Below are positions 18,517 through 27,228 of a stretch of DNA of 37,268 nt, in pieces. Positions within the stretch are counted from its first letter, which is position 1; each line of letters starts with the position of its first letter. Made by a program: the position numbers and the translations under genes. Below the pieces are notes generated by a model. It saw only the letters and a program-made list of their open reading frames with translations. It was not told the origin of the DNA and did not search any database. The DNA is from Oscillospiraceae bacterium (GTDB lineage: Bacteria > Bacillota > Clostridia > Oscillospirales > Acutalibacteraceae). The stretch is taken from the NCBI GenBank assembly GCA_028697255.1, contig JAQVFM010000013.1, positions 1 through 37,268 on the forward strand, read 5' to 3'.

Positions 18517-18553
18517 CATACAGCGCGTTATCAAATCGAAAGGATATGACTTT

Positions 18554-19162
18554 TTGGCTATGAGCTTTTTTAATATTGAATTTAAAATGAATGTGCCAAA
18601 CGCGCTATCATTTTTTCGCATTGCACTGCTGCCGGTATTTATTATACTGTATCTCAACAGCAGCAATCATCCCCAATTATTATATTGGGCACTGGGCGTA
18701 CTTTTGCTTTCGGGCTTGACCGACTCGCTCGACGGTATTATTGCGCGCCGTTTCAATCAAATTACCGATCTTGGAAAGCTTTTGGATCCGGTTGCAGATA
18801 AGCTTACACAAGTAACGGTTGTTATTTGTCTTGCCCTTCGCTATTCCGAAGTAGTATATCTTGTCGTCATATGCCTTATTAAAGAATTTTTTCAGGCGTT
18901 GGGTGGGATAATACTGCTCAGGCGCGGAGAAAAAATTCGCAGTGCAAGATGGTTTGGAAAGCTTTCAACATTCACTTTTTACGGGGTTATGATATTAATA
19001 GTCGGTTGGCCCGGTATGCCAAGATGGCTATTTATTACACTGGTTATCGTGGTTGCGCTGCTTATGCTGTTTGCTTTTGTCAACTATATAGCTGTGTTCT
19101 TTAAAATGAAAAAAACTTTTGCCGACAGAGAAGTGTCCGCCAGTAATACAAAATCAGCCTGA
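18554..19162 (+). CDS. pgsA: CDP-alcohol phosphatidyltransferase, probable phosphatidylglycerophosphate synthase
   Basis: Membrane enzyme of phospholipid synthesis, most likely making phosphatidylglycerol phosphate from CDP-diacylglycerol, about 202 residues. The family motif D-x2-DG-x2-AR-x8-G-x3-D-x3-D is complete: it starts at DSLDGIIARRF and ends at GKLLDPVADK. Several hydrophobic segments are present. The start is uncertain. TTG 18554 has AAAGGA at 9 bases; ATG 18560 and ATG 18590 are also in frame, and the last would give MNVPNALSFFRI, closest to the family N-terminus but without a ribosome binding site. Substrate assignment to PgsA and not another CDP-alcohol enzyme rests on the N-terminal PNALSFFRIALLP pattern. 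Confidence 0.82.
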   Translation: MAMSFFNIEFKMNVPNALSFFRIALLPVFIILYLNSSNHPQLLYWALGVLLLSGLTDSLDGIIARRFNQITDLGKLLDPVADKLTQVTVVICLALRYSEVVYLVVICLIKEFFQALGGIILLRRGEKIRSARWFGKLSTFTFYGVMILIVGWPGMPRWLFITLVIVVALLMLFAFVNYIAVFFKMKKTFADREVSASNTKSA

Positions 19163-19208
19163 CGACACAAAAGCCGGCATATATTTTTTAATTTTATTGC
19201 GCCAAAAG

Positions 19209-19251
19209 CATGCCTTTTGCAAACAGCGGGGGCCCGGCGCAGAAAGGCATG
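19209..19251 (+). promoter_or_regulatory. Hairpin enclosing the clpE Shine-Dalgarno
   Basis: CATGCCTTT (19209-19217) is a perfect inverted match of AAAGGCATG (19243-19251). TGC/GCA adds three inner pairs after a one-base bulge, with a GC-rich loop. The AAAGG at 19243-19247 is the best ribosome binding site for clpE (ATG 19260), so it would be paired in the folded RNA. There is no T-tract, which argues against a terminator. Confidence 0.5.
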
Positions 19252-19259
19252 ATTTCAAC

Positions 19260-21524
19260 ATGTTATGTTCACGTTGTAAGAATCGTACGGCCGTCGTATT
19301 TATCACCCGACTTGAGGGCGACAAAACTATTAACGACGGCCTTTGTCTTGTATGTGCAAAGGAGCTTGGCATAAAGCCGGTTAGCGAGCTGCTGGACAAA
19401 TTCGGCATTTCGGACGAGGAAATGGAGCAAATGGACCAGCAGCTTGGTGAGTTAATGGAAACTGAAGATGGGGATGGGTTTACTCCGGGAGGAGCAGCGA
19501 CATTCCCATTTCTGCAAAATTTGTTTAATGTGCCGCCTAACAAAGATTTGCAGCAGGATAAAAAGAATAATAAATCGAGCACCAATAATAAAAAAAATAA
19601 AGAAAAGAAACGCAAGTTTCTTGATACCTACTGTACGAACCTGACAAAACGTGCAGCCGATGGCGAAATTGATTTGATTGTGGGGCGTGACCGTGAAATA
19701 TACCGGGTTGTACAAATTCTCACACGCCGCACAAAAAACAACCCGTGTCTTATCGGCGAGCCGGGTGTCGGCAAAACGGCAATTGCCGAGGGGCTTGCGT
19801 TGCGAATTGCAGCGGGAAATGTTCCATACAGACTTATGGATAAGGAGATACATCTGCTTGATTTAACGGCTTTGGTTGCAGGCACACAGTTTCGCGGCCA
19901 ATTTGAAAGCAGAATAAAAGGGCTTGTCGAGGAAGTTAAAGCAGAGGGCAATATAGTGCTGTTTATAGACGAGGTTCACAACCTTGTTGGTACAGGCGAT
20001 GCCGAAGGCAGCATGTCTGCCGCCAACATCTTAAAACCGGCTTTATCACGCGGTGAAATCCAGGTCATAGGTGCCACCACGTTTAATGAATATCGCAAGC
20101 ATATTGAAAAGGATGCCGCACTCGAACGGCGCTTTCAGCCCGTTACCATTGAGGAGCCGTCAATTGATGATGCGGTAAAAATGCTAAAAGGTGTTAAAAG
20201 CTATTACGAAAACTTTCATAGCGTAGCAATTGACGATTCTCTTATTCGTCGTGCAGTAACATTGTCCGAAAGATATATAAATGACAGGTTTTTGCCTGAT
20301 AAGGCAATTGATTTGCTTGATGAGGCCTGTGCGGCAGCCGCACTCAGAAACCGTTTGGCTGACGAGTATGCCAAGCTGACAAAGCAGATTGAGGGCTTGA
20401 AGCAATCTGAAGAAGCCGAAATAAATAACCAGCCGGTTGATTATGAAAAGCTTGCCGTCACCAGGACAGAGCTTATGAAGCTGGAAAAACAGGCAAATGA
20501 GATAAAAGATAAGGCAACCGACATTCAGGTAACCGACGACGATTTGGCTCAGGTTATTGAGCTTTGGACCGGCATACCTGCATCCAAAGTGAGAGAAAGC
20601 GAGCTTTCAAGACTTTCAAGTCTTGAAAAGAAACTAAGCAAAAAAATAATAGGACAAGACGAGGCAATAAAGCTGACTTCTGCTGCTATACGCCGCAGCC
20701 GCGTACAAATTAGTTCGCGACGCAGGCCCGCATCGTTTATTTTTGTCGGTCCAACAGGTGTTGGCAAAACAGAGCTTGTCAAAGTGATTGCCGCCGAGCT
20801 TTTTGATACGCCCGAAACGATGATACGGCTCGATATGTCGGAATTCATGGAAAAGCATTCGGTTTCACGCATAATCGGTTCCCCGCCCGGCTATGTGGGT
20901 TATGATGAAGCGGGACAACTGACTGAAAAGGTTCGGCGAAAGCCTTATTCGGTTATATTGTTTGATGAAATAGAAAAGGCACACCCCGATGTGCTTAATA
21001 TATTGCTGCAAATCTTAGACGAAGGCAGAGTGACCGATGCCCACGGCCGGACGGTAAATTTTGAAAATACGATTATTGTAATGACTTCAAACGCCGGCAG
21101 CCAAAACCGTGAGAGCCTTATGGGGTTTGGCAAAACAGACGCCCAGGCTTCACGCGAACGCACAATGAAAGCGCTAAATGATTTTCTTAGACCGGAATTT
21201 ATAAGCCGTGTTGACGAGGTGATTTATTTTGCACCTTTGACATCCGATGATTTCATACGCATTGCCGAACTAATGCTTAATGAGCTTGTTGAACCGTTAA
21301 AAGAGCGTGACATTGATTTTTCATGGACGCCCGAGGCGTCAGCAGCCTTGGCAAAGAAGGCCTTTGGCGGAAAACGGGGTGCGCGTGATTTGCGCGGCAC
21401 AATTCGGCGTCAAGTCGAGGACCCAATTGCAAGCATTCTTGTCGATAATTGTGACAGCCCGCCACGCAAAATCACTGTTTTGGCTGATGGAGAATGCTCC
21501 GTAAGGATAGAACACAGTAGTTGA
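19260..21524 (+). CDS. clpE: ClpE-type ATP-dependent Clp protease ATPase subunit
   Basis: Two-domain AAA+ unfoldase that feeds proteins to ClpP, 754 residues. Instead of the double Clp-N domain of ClpC it has a short zinc-binding head: C3-x2-C6 and C29-x2-C32 in MLCSRCKNR and [10 protein letters not shown], as in ClpE. A Lys/Asn-rich linker (about residues 103-122) precedes the first AAA module (Walker [14 protein letters not shown]). A middle coiled region follows, then the second module (Walker [13 protein letters not shown]). MGF in [10 protein letters not shown] is at the place of the ClpP-binding loop. ATG 19260 is chosen because upstream codons overlap pgsA and do not fit. No CtsR-type GGTCAAA repeat is seen ahead; a hairpin covers the ribosome binding site. 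ClpC-like naming is also possible. Confidence 0.88.
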   Translation: MLCSRCKNRTAVVFITRLEGDKTINDGLCLVCAKELGIKPVSELLDKFGISDEEMEQMDQQLGELMETEDGDGFTPGGAATFPFLQNLFNVPPNKDLQQDKKNNKSSTNNKKNKEKKRKFLDTYCTNLTKRAADGEIDLIVGRDREIYRVVQILTRRTKNNPCLIGEPGVGKTAIAEGLALRIAAGNVPYRLMDKEIHLLDLTALVAGTQFRGQFESRIKGLVEEVKAEGNIVLFIDEVHNLVGTGDAEGSMSAANILKPALSRGEIQVIGATTFNEYRKHIEKDAALERRFQPVTIEEPSIDDAVKMLKGVKSYYENFHSVAIDDSLIRRAVTLSERYINDRFLPDKAIDLLDEACAAAALRNRLADEYAKLTKQIEGLKQSEEAEINNQPVDYEKLAVTRTELMKLEKQANEIKDKATDIQVTDDDLAQVIELWTGIPASKVRESELSRLSSLEKKLSKKIIGQDEAIKLTSAAIRRSRVQISSRRRPASFIFVGPTGVGKTELVKVIAAELFDTPETMIRLDMSEFMEKHSVSRIIGSPPGYVGYDEAGQLTEKVRRKPYSVILFDEIEKAHPDVLNILLQILDEGRVTDAHGRTVNFENTIIVMTSNAGSQNRESLMGFGKTDAQASRERTMKALNDFLRPEFISRVDEVIYFAPLTSDDFIRIAELMLNELVEPLKERDIDFSWTPEASAALAKKAFGGKRGARDLRGTIRRQVEDPIASILVDNCDSPPRKITVLADGECSVRIEHSS

Positions 21525-21530
21525 TGTTTA

Positions 21531-21559
21531 GGGATGGCATTTACGCCGTCCCACTTTTT
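21531..21559 (+). terminator. Intrinsic terminator after clpE
   Basis: GGGATGGC (21531-21538) pairs with GCCGTCCC (21545-21552), one G-U pair, 6-base loop, followed by ACTTTTTAA. It starts 6 bases after the clpE stop. Confidence 0.8.
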
Positions 21560-21579
21560 AATCAAGAGGTGTTGTGTAA

Positions 21580-22458
21580 ATGGGCGAATTTGTACAAATT
21601 TTAAAATCCGTACTTATGGGCATCGTGCAGGGCATAACCGAATGGCTGCCGATTAGCAGCACAGGTCATATGTTGCTTTTGGATGAGTTTATTAAAATAA
21701 CGGTTAGCACGATAAGTGAGCGAAACAATGAATTTTTTAACGTTTTTAAGGTTTTTATCCAATTAGGCTCAATCCTTGCGGTGCTGGTGCTTTATTTTGA
21801 TAAACTCAATCCGTTTTCAACAAAAAAGTCCGACACAGAAAAAAGAAAGACGCTGTCTCTTTGGGGCAAGGTTCTTGTTGCAAGCATACCCGCAGGCATA
21901 ATCGGAGTGCTGTTCGACGATGCTATTGACGGAGTGTTGTCAAGGCCATTTGTAATTGCTGCTGCACTTATTGTATACGGATTTTTATTTTTATTGCTCG
22001 AGAACAGAAAGCTAACACCTAAAATTCATAATTTTTCGCAAATGAGCTATAAAACCGCACTGCTAATCGGTGTTTGCCAGATGTTAGCACTTATTCCCGG
22101 AACATCCCGCTCAGGCTCAACAATACTCGGTGCGGTGTTTTTGGGCACATCAAGGTTTATTGCGGCAGAATTTTCATTTTTTATGGCGATTCCCGCAATG
22201 TTAGGCGGCAGCGGCATTCGCCTTATCAAATTCGCACTTGAAAACAGCAAAACCTACGGCTCGCAATATCCTGCACTGTTTAGCGGGCTTGAATGGGGTG
22301 TGCTGTTGACAGGGTTTTTTGTCGCATTTATTGTATCAATATTTGTTATTAAATTCCTTATAAGCTTTATAAAAAGTCATGACTTCAAGGTGTTCGGTTA
22401 TTACCGCATATTACTCGGCATGCTTGTGCTTATTTATTTTGGATTTATCGCGGTTTAG
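21580..22458 (+). CDS. uppP: Undecaprenyl-diphosphatase UppP (BacA family)
   Basis: Membrane phosphatase that recycles the lipid carrier undecaprenyl diphosphate for peptidoglycan synthesis, 292 residues. Two family motifs are intact: GITEWLPISSTGH near residue 20 (catalytic Glu and Ser/His region) and PGTSRSGSTI near residue 180. There are about eight hydrophobic segments. ATG 21580 lies behind AGAGGTG, 21 bases after the clpE terminator hairpin. Resistance to bacitracin can be raised by this family; here a housekeeping role is the simplest view. Confidence 0.95.
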   Translation: MGEFVQILKSVLMGIVQGITEWLPISSTGHMLLLDEFIKITVSTISERNNEFFNVFKVFIQLGSILAVLVLYFDKLNPFSTKKSDTEKRKTLSLWGKVLVASIPAGIIGVLFDDAIDGVLSRPFVIAAALIVYGFLFLLLENRKLTPKIHNFSQMSYKTALLIGVCQMLALIPGTSRSGSTILGAVFLGTSRFIAAEFSFFMAIPAMLGGSGIRLIKFALENSKTYGSQYPALFSGLEWGVLLTGFFVAFIVSIFVIKFLISFIKSHDFKVFGYYRILLGMLVLIYFGFIAV

Positions 22459-22539
22459 TTTTTTTGAATATATTTGCTTTGCACTTTTTTACAGACTGTG
22501 GTTTCACTAATTCTAAAAATGCGTTCAACATATTGTAGG

Positions 22540-22573
22540 TTTGCGGGCGAACTGTACTGTATTCGCCCGCAAA
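22540..22573. repeat. Perfect 12-bp palindrome downstream of uppP
   Basis: TTTGCGGGCGAA (22540-22551) and its exact complement (22562-22573) enclose a 10-base loop. There is no T-tract on either side. It resembles the GC-rich REP-like hairpins elsewhere in the window and may serve as a transcript-end structure for uppP. Confidence 0.6.
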
Positions 22574-22626
22574 TCCGTATATTAAGCAATCAAATAGAAA
22601 TAATAGCATGCAAGGAGGGGAATTCA

Positions 22627-22917
22627 ATGGACAACAACGATCTAACTCAATTGCCGATGATGACTTTTAAAGAAATACCAAAACCTAAGGAAGGCGCGCA
22701 ATCGATTGTTGCCTTAGTCAAAAATAGTGGTCGCATTACCGGTTATCAGTTAGCAGACGGCCGTATTATAAGTAAAGAAGAGGGCGTAAGTCTTGCAAAA
22801 GCGGGCGAAATTCAAGGCGTTGGTGTTGCTACCCGAAAAGGCAATGAGTATTTGAGAACTCTTCCCGACAATGAAGAAAACAATAATTTAAGCAATCTTC
22901 CAACTGTCAAGAATTAA
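22627..22917 (+). CDS. Small DUF3892-like protein
   Basis: Soluble protein of 96 residues and unknown function. ATG 22627 lies behind AAGGAGGGG, a very strong ribosome binding site, so expression is likely even though the frame is open for 51 more codons upstream. The core VALVKNSGRITGYQLADGRI..SKEEGVSLAKAGEIQGVGVA.RKGNEYLRTLPD follows the pattern I recall for DUF3892 (a glycine-rich compact domain ending in YLRSLPD). No catalytic residues are evident, and the N- and C-termini are polar and probably disordered. It stands alone between uppP and the minus-strand ppdK. Membership is from memory. Confidence 0.7.
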   Translation: MDNNDLTQLPMMTFKEIPKPKEGAQSIVALVKNSGRITGYQLADGRIISKEEGVSLAKAGEIQGVGVATRKGNEYLRTLPDNEENNNLSNLPTVKN

Positions 22918-22929
22918 TTATTTTCCCGA

Positions 22930-22959
22930 GTTTATGGGCTGAAAAATCAGCCCATAAAC
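22930..22959 (+). terminator. Hairpin after the DUF3892 gene
   Basis: GTTTATGGGCTG (22930-22941) is perfectly complementary to 22948-22959, with a 6-base A-rich loop. It begins 12 bases after the stop codon. The T-tract is missing, so termination efficiency is uncertain. Confidence 0.55.
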
Positions 22960-22964
22960 GATTA

Positions 22965-23023
22965 ATACTATTCTCAGATTAAACCGAAAACATCTTGTCT
23001 CATTTTTTAACTGAAAATAGTAT
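22965..23023. repeat. Terminal-inverted-repeat (MITE-like) element, short copy
   Basis: A 59-bp element with ATACTATTCTCAG at the left and CTGAAAATAGTAT at the right (12 of 13 inverted). It is the reverse-complement counterpart of 4811-4841 plus 4939-4973, without the 104-bp segment found there. It lies 6 bases past the preceding hairpin. Confidence 0.75.
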
Positions 23024-23081
23024 AAAACAAAGATTAAATATTAATCCGGGGGACTCCCCTAATACTAATATCCGGCAAAAC

Positions 23082-23107
23082 GGCGCGATGAGGCATCGCG
23101 CCCTACG
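23082..23107. repeat. REP-like palindrome
   Basis: GGCGCGATG (23082-23090) pairs with CATCGCGCC (23094-23102), followed by CTACGG. In reverse orientation it begins GTAGGGCG, like the palindromes at 9240-9463. The rest of 23024-23207 shows no gene; a possible ORF from 23155 overlaps ppdK antisense. Confidence 0.5.
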
Positions 23108-23207
23108 GTTCTAATATTATTACCGATTATTATTAAAATTTCCGGGAATTTTTTGTGTTGGGAAGAGCCGACGATGCAGTCAGGCTTGACCATCTTCACC
23201 ATAACAG

Positions 23208-23246
23208 AACCCCCGTTCATCGCCTTTACGGCAATGAACGGGGGTT
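23208..23246 (-). terminator. Probable terminator of ppdK
   Basis: A perfect 13-bp stem (23208-23220 with 23234-23246, core AACCCCCGTTCAT) has a 13-base loop that contains three more pairs. It lies 55 bases after the ppdK stop. On the minus strand the stem is followed by TCTGTTATGG, a weak T-rich tail. Confidence 0.65.
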
Positions 23247-23300
23247 GATTATTGACAATTTCGGGAGTACACCGAAAATGCGGTGCCTTGGGGCAAATAC

Positions 23301-25934
23301 TTATGCCTTCTTCGACTTAATCGCAGCCTGTGCGGCGGCGAGACGTGCAATCGGAACACGGAATGGCGAGCACGACACGTAATCAAGCCCGATATTGTGG
23401 CAAAACTCGACTGATGACGGGTCACCGCCATGTTCGCCGCAAATGCCAAGCTTAAGGTCTTGGCGAGTTGCGCGTCCTTTTTGTACAGCCATTTTTACAA
23501 GCTCACCTACGCCGGTTCGGTCAAGGCGGGCAAACGGATCAAACTCATAAATATTTTTGTCATAATATGCTTCAAGAAATTTGCCCGCATCATCACGGCT
23601 AAAGCCAAATGTCATCTGAGTAAGGTCATTTGTTCCAAACGAGAAGAAATCAGCCTCTTTTGCTATTTCGTCGGCAGTGATTGCGGCGCGCGGTATTTCG
23701 ATCATTGTGCCAACATGGTATTCCATTTTTATACCGGCGTCGGCTATCAGCTTGTCTGCAGTTGAGGTAACGATGCTTTTAACATATGCCAGCTCTTTGA
23801 TTTCGCCTACCAAGGGAATCATGATTTCGGGTACAATATTGTATTCCGGATGCCTTTTGCTGACACTGATTGCGGCGTTTATCACTGCGGTGGTCTGCAT
23901 CTCGGCAATTTCCGGATAGGATACGGTCAGCCGGCAGCCGCGATGGCCCATCATCGGGTTGAACTCGTGCAGTGAAGAAATAACCTCTTTTAGCTCGGAC
24001 TTGGTAATTCCAAGCTCATTTGCAAGCTCGGCAATATCCTCTTCCTTGTTTGGCAAAAACTCATGCAAAGGGGGATCGAGGAAGCGTATCGTCATGGGAC
24101 GATCTTTAAGCACTTCATACATTGCTTCGAAGTCACTTTGTTGTAATGGGAGTATTTTTGCCAATGCCTTTTTGCGCGTCTCAACATCCTTTGCCACAAT
24201 CATTTCACGCATCGCTTTAATGCGGTCGCCCTCAAAGAACATGTGCTCGGTACGGCAAAGACCTATACCCTCAGCGCCAAATTCAACAGCCTGTGCGGCG
24301 TCACGCGGGTTATCTGCATTTGCACGAACCTTAAGGACGCGTGCTGCATCTGCCCATTCCATAAACCGACCAAAGTTTCCTGAAATTGATGCCTCGACAG
24401 TTTTAATCTCCCCGTTGTAAATGTTTCCGGTAGAGCCGTCAAGCGATATATAATCGCCCTCTTTTATGGTTTTGCCGTTAAGTGTAAAGAGTTTGTTTTC
24501 ATAATCAATATTTATATCGCCGCAGCCGGATACACAACAGGTACCCATGCCGCGCGCAACAACCGCTGCGTGTGAGGTCATTCCGCCTCGTACTGTCAGA
24601 ATACCCTGTGCAACATCCATTCCTTCTATATCCTCGGGTGACGTTTCAAGACGTGTTAAAATAACCTTTTCGCCCCTATCTGCCCATGCCTTGGCATCTG
24701 CTGCGGTGAATACAACACGACCGCAAGCAGCACCCGGAGATGCAGCTAAACCTTTACCCAGAACTTCCGCTTTTTTAAGTGCCTCGGCGTCAAATTGGGG
24801 ATGCAGCAAAGCATCAAGCTGCTTGGGTTCCACACGCATTACAGCCTCTTGCTCGGTAATCATACCCTCATCGACTAAATCGACAGCTATTTTTAAAGCT
24901 GCGGCGGCAGTACGCTTGCCGTTACGGGTCTGAAGCATGAACAGCTTTCCTTCTTCAATCGTAAACTCCATATCCTGCATATCGCGGTAGTGCTTTTCAA
25001 GACGCTCGGACAGCTCAAAAAACTGATTATAAACATCAGGCATTAGCTCCTCAAGCTTGGATATGGGATAAGGTGTACGAATACCGGCAACGACATCCTC
25101 GCCCTGAGCATTGATAAGAAATTCGCCGAACAACTGGTTTTCACCGGTTGCCGCGTTGCGCGTAAATGCCACACCCGTGCCTGAATTGTTTCCGGTATTA
25201 CCGAATACCATCATCTGCACGTTGACGGCAGTGCCCCAGCTATAGGGAATATCGTTCATGCGGCGATAATAGTTGGCACGCGGATTGTCCCATGAACGGA
25301 AGACGGCCTTAATTGCTTCCATAAGCTGCTCTTTGGGGTCGGACGGAAAATCCATGCCTTTTTCCTTTTTATAAAAAGCCTTGAACTTATTGACCATTTC
25401 CTTCATATCGTCGGCGCTGAATTCGGTGTCAAGGCTGATGCCCCGTTCTTCTTTCATTTTATCAATGATTAGTTCGAATTCCTTTTTGGAAAGCTCCATA
25501 ACAACATCAGAGAACATTTGCACAAAACGACGGTATGAGTCATAAGCAAAGCGGGGATTGTCGGTCTTTTTGGCAAGTCCCTCTACCACAGTGTCGTTAA
25601 GTCCAAGGTTTAGTATCGTATCCATCATACCGGGCATGGATGCACGAGCGCCCGAACGAACCGACACAAGGAGCGGGTTTTCGGCATCGCCAAAACGCTT
25701 GCCTGACTTTTGCTCAAGCTTTTCGAGTGCCGCATAAATCTGTGCTTGGATTTCGTCATTTATTTTGCGGTCATCCTCATAATATCGTGTACATGCCTCG
25801 GTTGTGACGGTGAAGCCAAAAGGCACCGGCATTCCAAGACTTGTCATTTCGGCAAGGTTAGCGCCTTTGCCGCCAAGAAGCTCCCGCATACCTCCGTTAC
25901 CTTCGCTAAACAGGTATACATACTTGTGGCTCAT
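23301..25934 (-). CDS. ppdK: Pyruvate, phosphate dikinase
   Basis: Interconverts pyruvate + ATP + phosphate and PEP + AMP + PPi, 877 residues (normal). In anaerobes it commonly acts in PPi-dependent glycolysis or in PEP formation. The N-terminal ATP-grasp part starts MSHKYVYLFSEGNGG and has GGKGANLAEM and SVRSGARASMPGMMDTILNLG. The phosphohistidine domain has GGMTSHAAVVARGMG with H455, the same number as the Clostridium symbiosum enzyme. The C-terminal PEP/pyruvate TIM barrel has LCRTEHMFF and GICGEHGGDP with the catalytic cysteine. ATG 25934 lies behind AGGAGG. It is the only large minus-strand gene in the left 30 kb, with its own promoter and terminator. Confidence 0.98.
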   Translation of the reverse strand: MSHKYVYLFSEGNGGMRELLGGKGANLAEMTSLGMPVPFGFTVTTEACTRYYEDDRKINDEIQAQIYAALEKLEQKSGKRFGDAENPLLVSVRSGARASMPGMMDTILNLGLNDTVVEGLAKKTDNPRFAYDSYRRFVQMFSDVVMELSKKEFELIIDKMKEERGISLDTEFSADDMKEMVNKFKAFYKKEKGMDFPSDPKEQLMEAIKAVFRSWDNPRANYYRRMNDIPYSWGTAVNVQMMVFGNTGNNSGTGVAFTRNAATGENQLFGEFLINAQGEDVVAGIRTPYPISKLEELMPDVYNQFFELSERLEKHYRDMQDMEFTIEEGKLFMLQTRNGKRTAAAALKIAVDLVDEGMITEQEAVMRVEPKQLDALLHPQFDAEALKKAEVLGKGLAASPGAACGRVVFTAADAKAWADRGEKVILTRLETSPEDIEGMDVAQGILTVRGGMTSHAAVVARGMGTCCVSGCGDINIDYENKLFTLNGKTIKEGDYISLDGSTGNIYNGEIKTVEASISGNFGRFMEWADAARVLKVRANADNPRDAAQAVEFGAEGIGLCRTEHMFFEGDRIKAMREMIVAKDVETRKKALAKILPLQQSDFEAMYEVLKDRPMTIRFLDPPLHEFLPNKEEDIAELANELGITKSELKEVISSLHEFNPMMGHRGCRLTVSYPEIAEMQTTAVINAAISVSKRHPEYNIVPEIMIPLVGEIKELAYVKSIVTSTADKLIADAGIKMEYHVGTMIEIPRAAITADEIAKEADFFSFGTNDLTQMTFGFSRDDAGKFLEAYYDKNIYEFDPFARLDRTGVGELVKMAVQKGRATRQDLKLGICGEHGGDPSSVEFCHNIGLDYVSCSPFRVPIARLAAAQAAIKSKKA

Positions 25935-26013
25935 TTATTTTCTACCTCCTATTTTGACTGCTGCATTTCCATTTCAAGGTTGTTTCCTTATTATTGATGC
26001 AGAAGTACATTAT

Positions 26014-26042
26014 ATTATAGCAAATCTTTCATGGTTTTTCCA
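26014..26042 (-). promoter_or_regulatory. Probable sigma-A promoter of ppdK
   Basis: Read on the minus strand: TGGAAA (-35, 26042-26037), 17 bases, then a perfect TATAAT (-10, 26019-26014), about 80 bases ahead of the ppdK ATG. Confidence 0.6.
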
Positions 26043-26188
26043 TAAATAAATGTTTAACATATTATAAATTTAGATTTTATACAAATATCGCAAAAATATA
26101 AACAATTCTATGTGGTTTATTTGCATTGTTTTTAAATTCAGTTATTTAATTTGTCATAAAACCACTTTATTTTTAGATTTTATTAGAT

Positions 26189-26503
26189 ATAATTAATGCT
26201 CACTGAATAATGCCGTTTAAGAACGATGTTATCTTTAGATACTCATTATGAATATCTAAAGCGCCTATTAGGTCGGGGGACGACGAATTCTTTAGCAGAC
26301 ATTAAATTAATTATGTTAATATAAAGTATTGACTCTTCAACACTGAATATATCATATTTTTGCTTGCAAATTTCTAAAAATAAATTATACTTAAAAATAG
26401 ATTCAATGGCGGGGTGCATTTCATCCCGCCCTGTTTTGGTACACTGAATTTAAGTTTTTCCTTAAAACACATGAAACAGTATTATTCAGTGAGCATTAAT
26501 TAT
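26189..26503. mobile_element. 315-bp element with 23-bp perfect terminal inverted repeats
   Basis: Bases 26189-26211 (containing AATGCTCACTGAATAAT) are the exact reverse complement of 26481-26503, and partial matching continues inward. The interior is AT-rich and holds no ORF of note. It has a 9-bp inverted repeat CTTTAGATA/TATCTAAAG (26233-26241, 26253-26261) and a REP-like hairpin GGCGGGGTG/CATCCCGCC (26408-26416, 26422-26430). The size, the long terminal repeats and the lack of coding capacity fit a non-autonomous miniature transposable element. It ends 26 bases before the pth start. No clear target-site duplication is visible. The remaining gene-free bases 26043-26188 are AT-rich with nothing recognised. 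Confidence 0.6.
26364..26391 (+). promoter_or_regulatory. Candidate promoter for pth inside the inverted-repeat element
   Basis: TTGCAA (26364-26369), a 16-base spacer and TATACT (26386-26391), about 140 bases ahead of pth. A weaker TTGACT at 26329 is another candidate. If real, pth transcription starts within the mobile-like element. Confidence 0.35.
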
Positions 26504-26528
26504 CAGTAATAAGCAGAGGAGAAATATA

Positions 26529-27128
26529 ATGTTCTTCTTTAAACACAAGCAGGCAGGTCCAATAGACTGCCTTATCGTCGGACTTGGCAATCCCGGAAAA
26601 AAATATTCCGGTACCCGCCACAATACCGGCTTTGCAGCAATCGAGGCAATTGCCGCAAAGCTCGGTGCCAAGATAAACAAAGTAAAATTCAAGTCCTTAT
26701 GCTGCGATACGCGTATTGGTGATAAGCGTGTACTGTTGATGATGCCACAAACATATATGAATTTAAGTGGCGATGCAGTTTATGAAGCTGTTCGTTTTTA
26801 TAAGCTTGTGCCCAAACAGATTTTAGTATTGTTCGACGATGCATCGCTACCGGTTGGAACCGTCCGTGTGCGCCAAAAGGGCAGCGACGGAGGGCAAAAG
26901 GGCGTTCGTAGCATTATACAGCGCTTGGGCAGTGATGAATTTTTGCGCATAAAAATCGGTATCGGAAAAAATCCGAATCCCGATTGCGATATGGCAGCAT
27001 GGGTGCTTTCCCGCTTTACAAAAAAGGAAGCCGACATTATGCTGAACGCAATCAATAAAGCTGCCGAAGCCGCTTGCATGATTGCGCAGGGGGATATAGA
27101 CGGCGCCATGAACAAATACTCGAGTTAA
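26529..27128 (+). CDS. pth: Peptidyl-tRNA hydrolase
   Basis: Releases tRNA from peptidyl-tRNA dropped by ribosomes, 199 residues. The signature VGLGNPGKKYSGTRHNTGF is near the N-terminus and holds the catalytic histidine (H31) and the substrate-binding Asn in GNPG. The second active-site region reads FDDASLPVG, where many homologues have HDDLDLPLG. The glycine-rich GSDGGQKGVRSI loop is conserved. There is a short extra N-terminus (MFFFKHKQAGPID) before the usual start; it is kept because AGAGGAG precedes ATG 26529 and no later start fits. pth-mfd adjacency is common in Firmicutes. Confidence 0.94.
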   Translation: MFFFKHKQAGPIDCLIVGLGNPGKKYSGTRHNTGFAAIEAIAAKLGAKINKVKFKSLCCDTRIGDKRVLLMMPQTYMNLSGDAVYEAVRFYKLVPKQILVLFDDASLPVGTVRVRQKGSDGGQKGVRSIIQRLGSDEFLRIKIGIGKNPNPDCDMAAWVLSRFTKKEADIMLNAINKAAEAACMIAQGDIDGAMNKYSS

Positions 27129-27228
27129 TAAAAACCGACAAATCTTGTGGTAATTTTACGCCCTGCTGCGTTCTTATCCTCGGCAGGCGTTAGATCGAGA
27201 GGTTATCAGACTTAAAGGAATGTATCTG

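Noticed and set aside
23155..23382. Plus-strand ORF of 75 codons after the second repeat element
   Set aside because: It reads through the ppdK terminator hairpin and then antisense to ppdK; no ribosome binding site and no recognisable domain.
23430..25997. Several plus-strand ORFs of 80-150 codons opposite ppdK
   Set aside because: They are antisense shadows of a highly conserved coding frame with no family resemblance.
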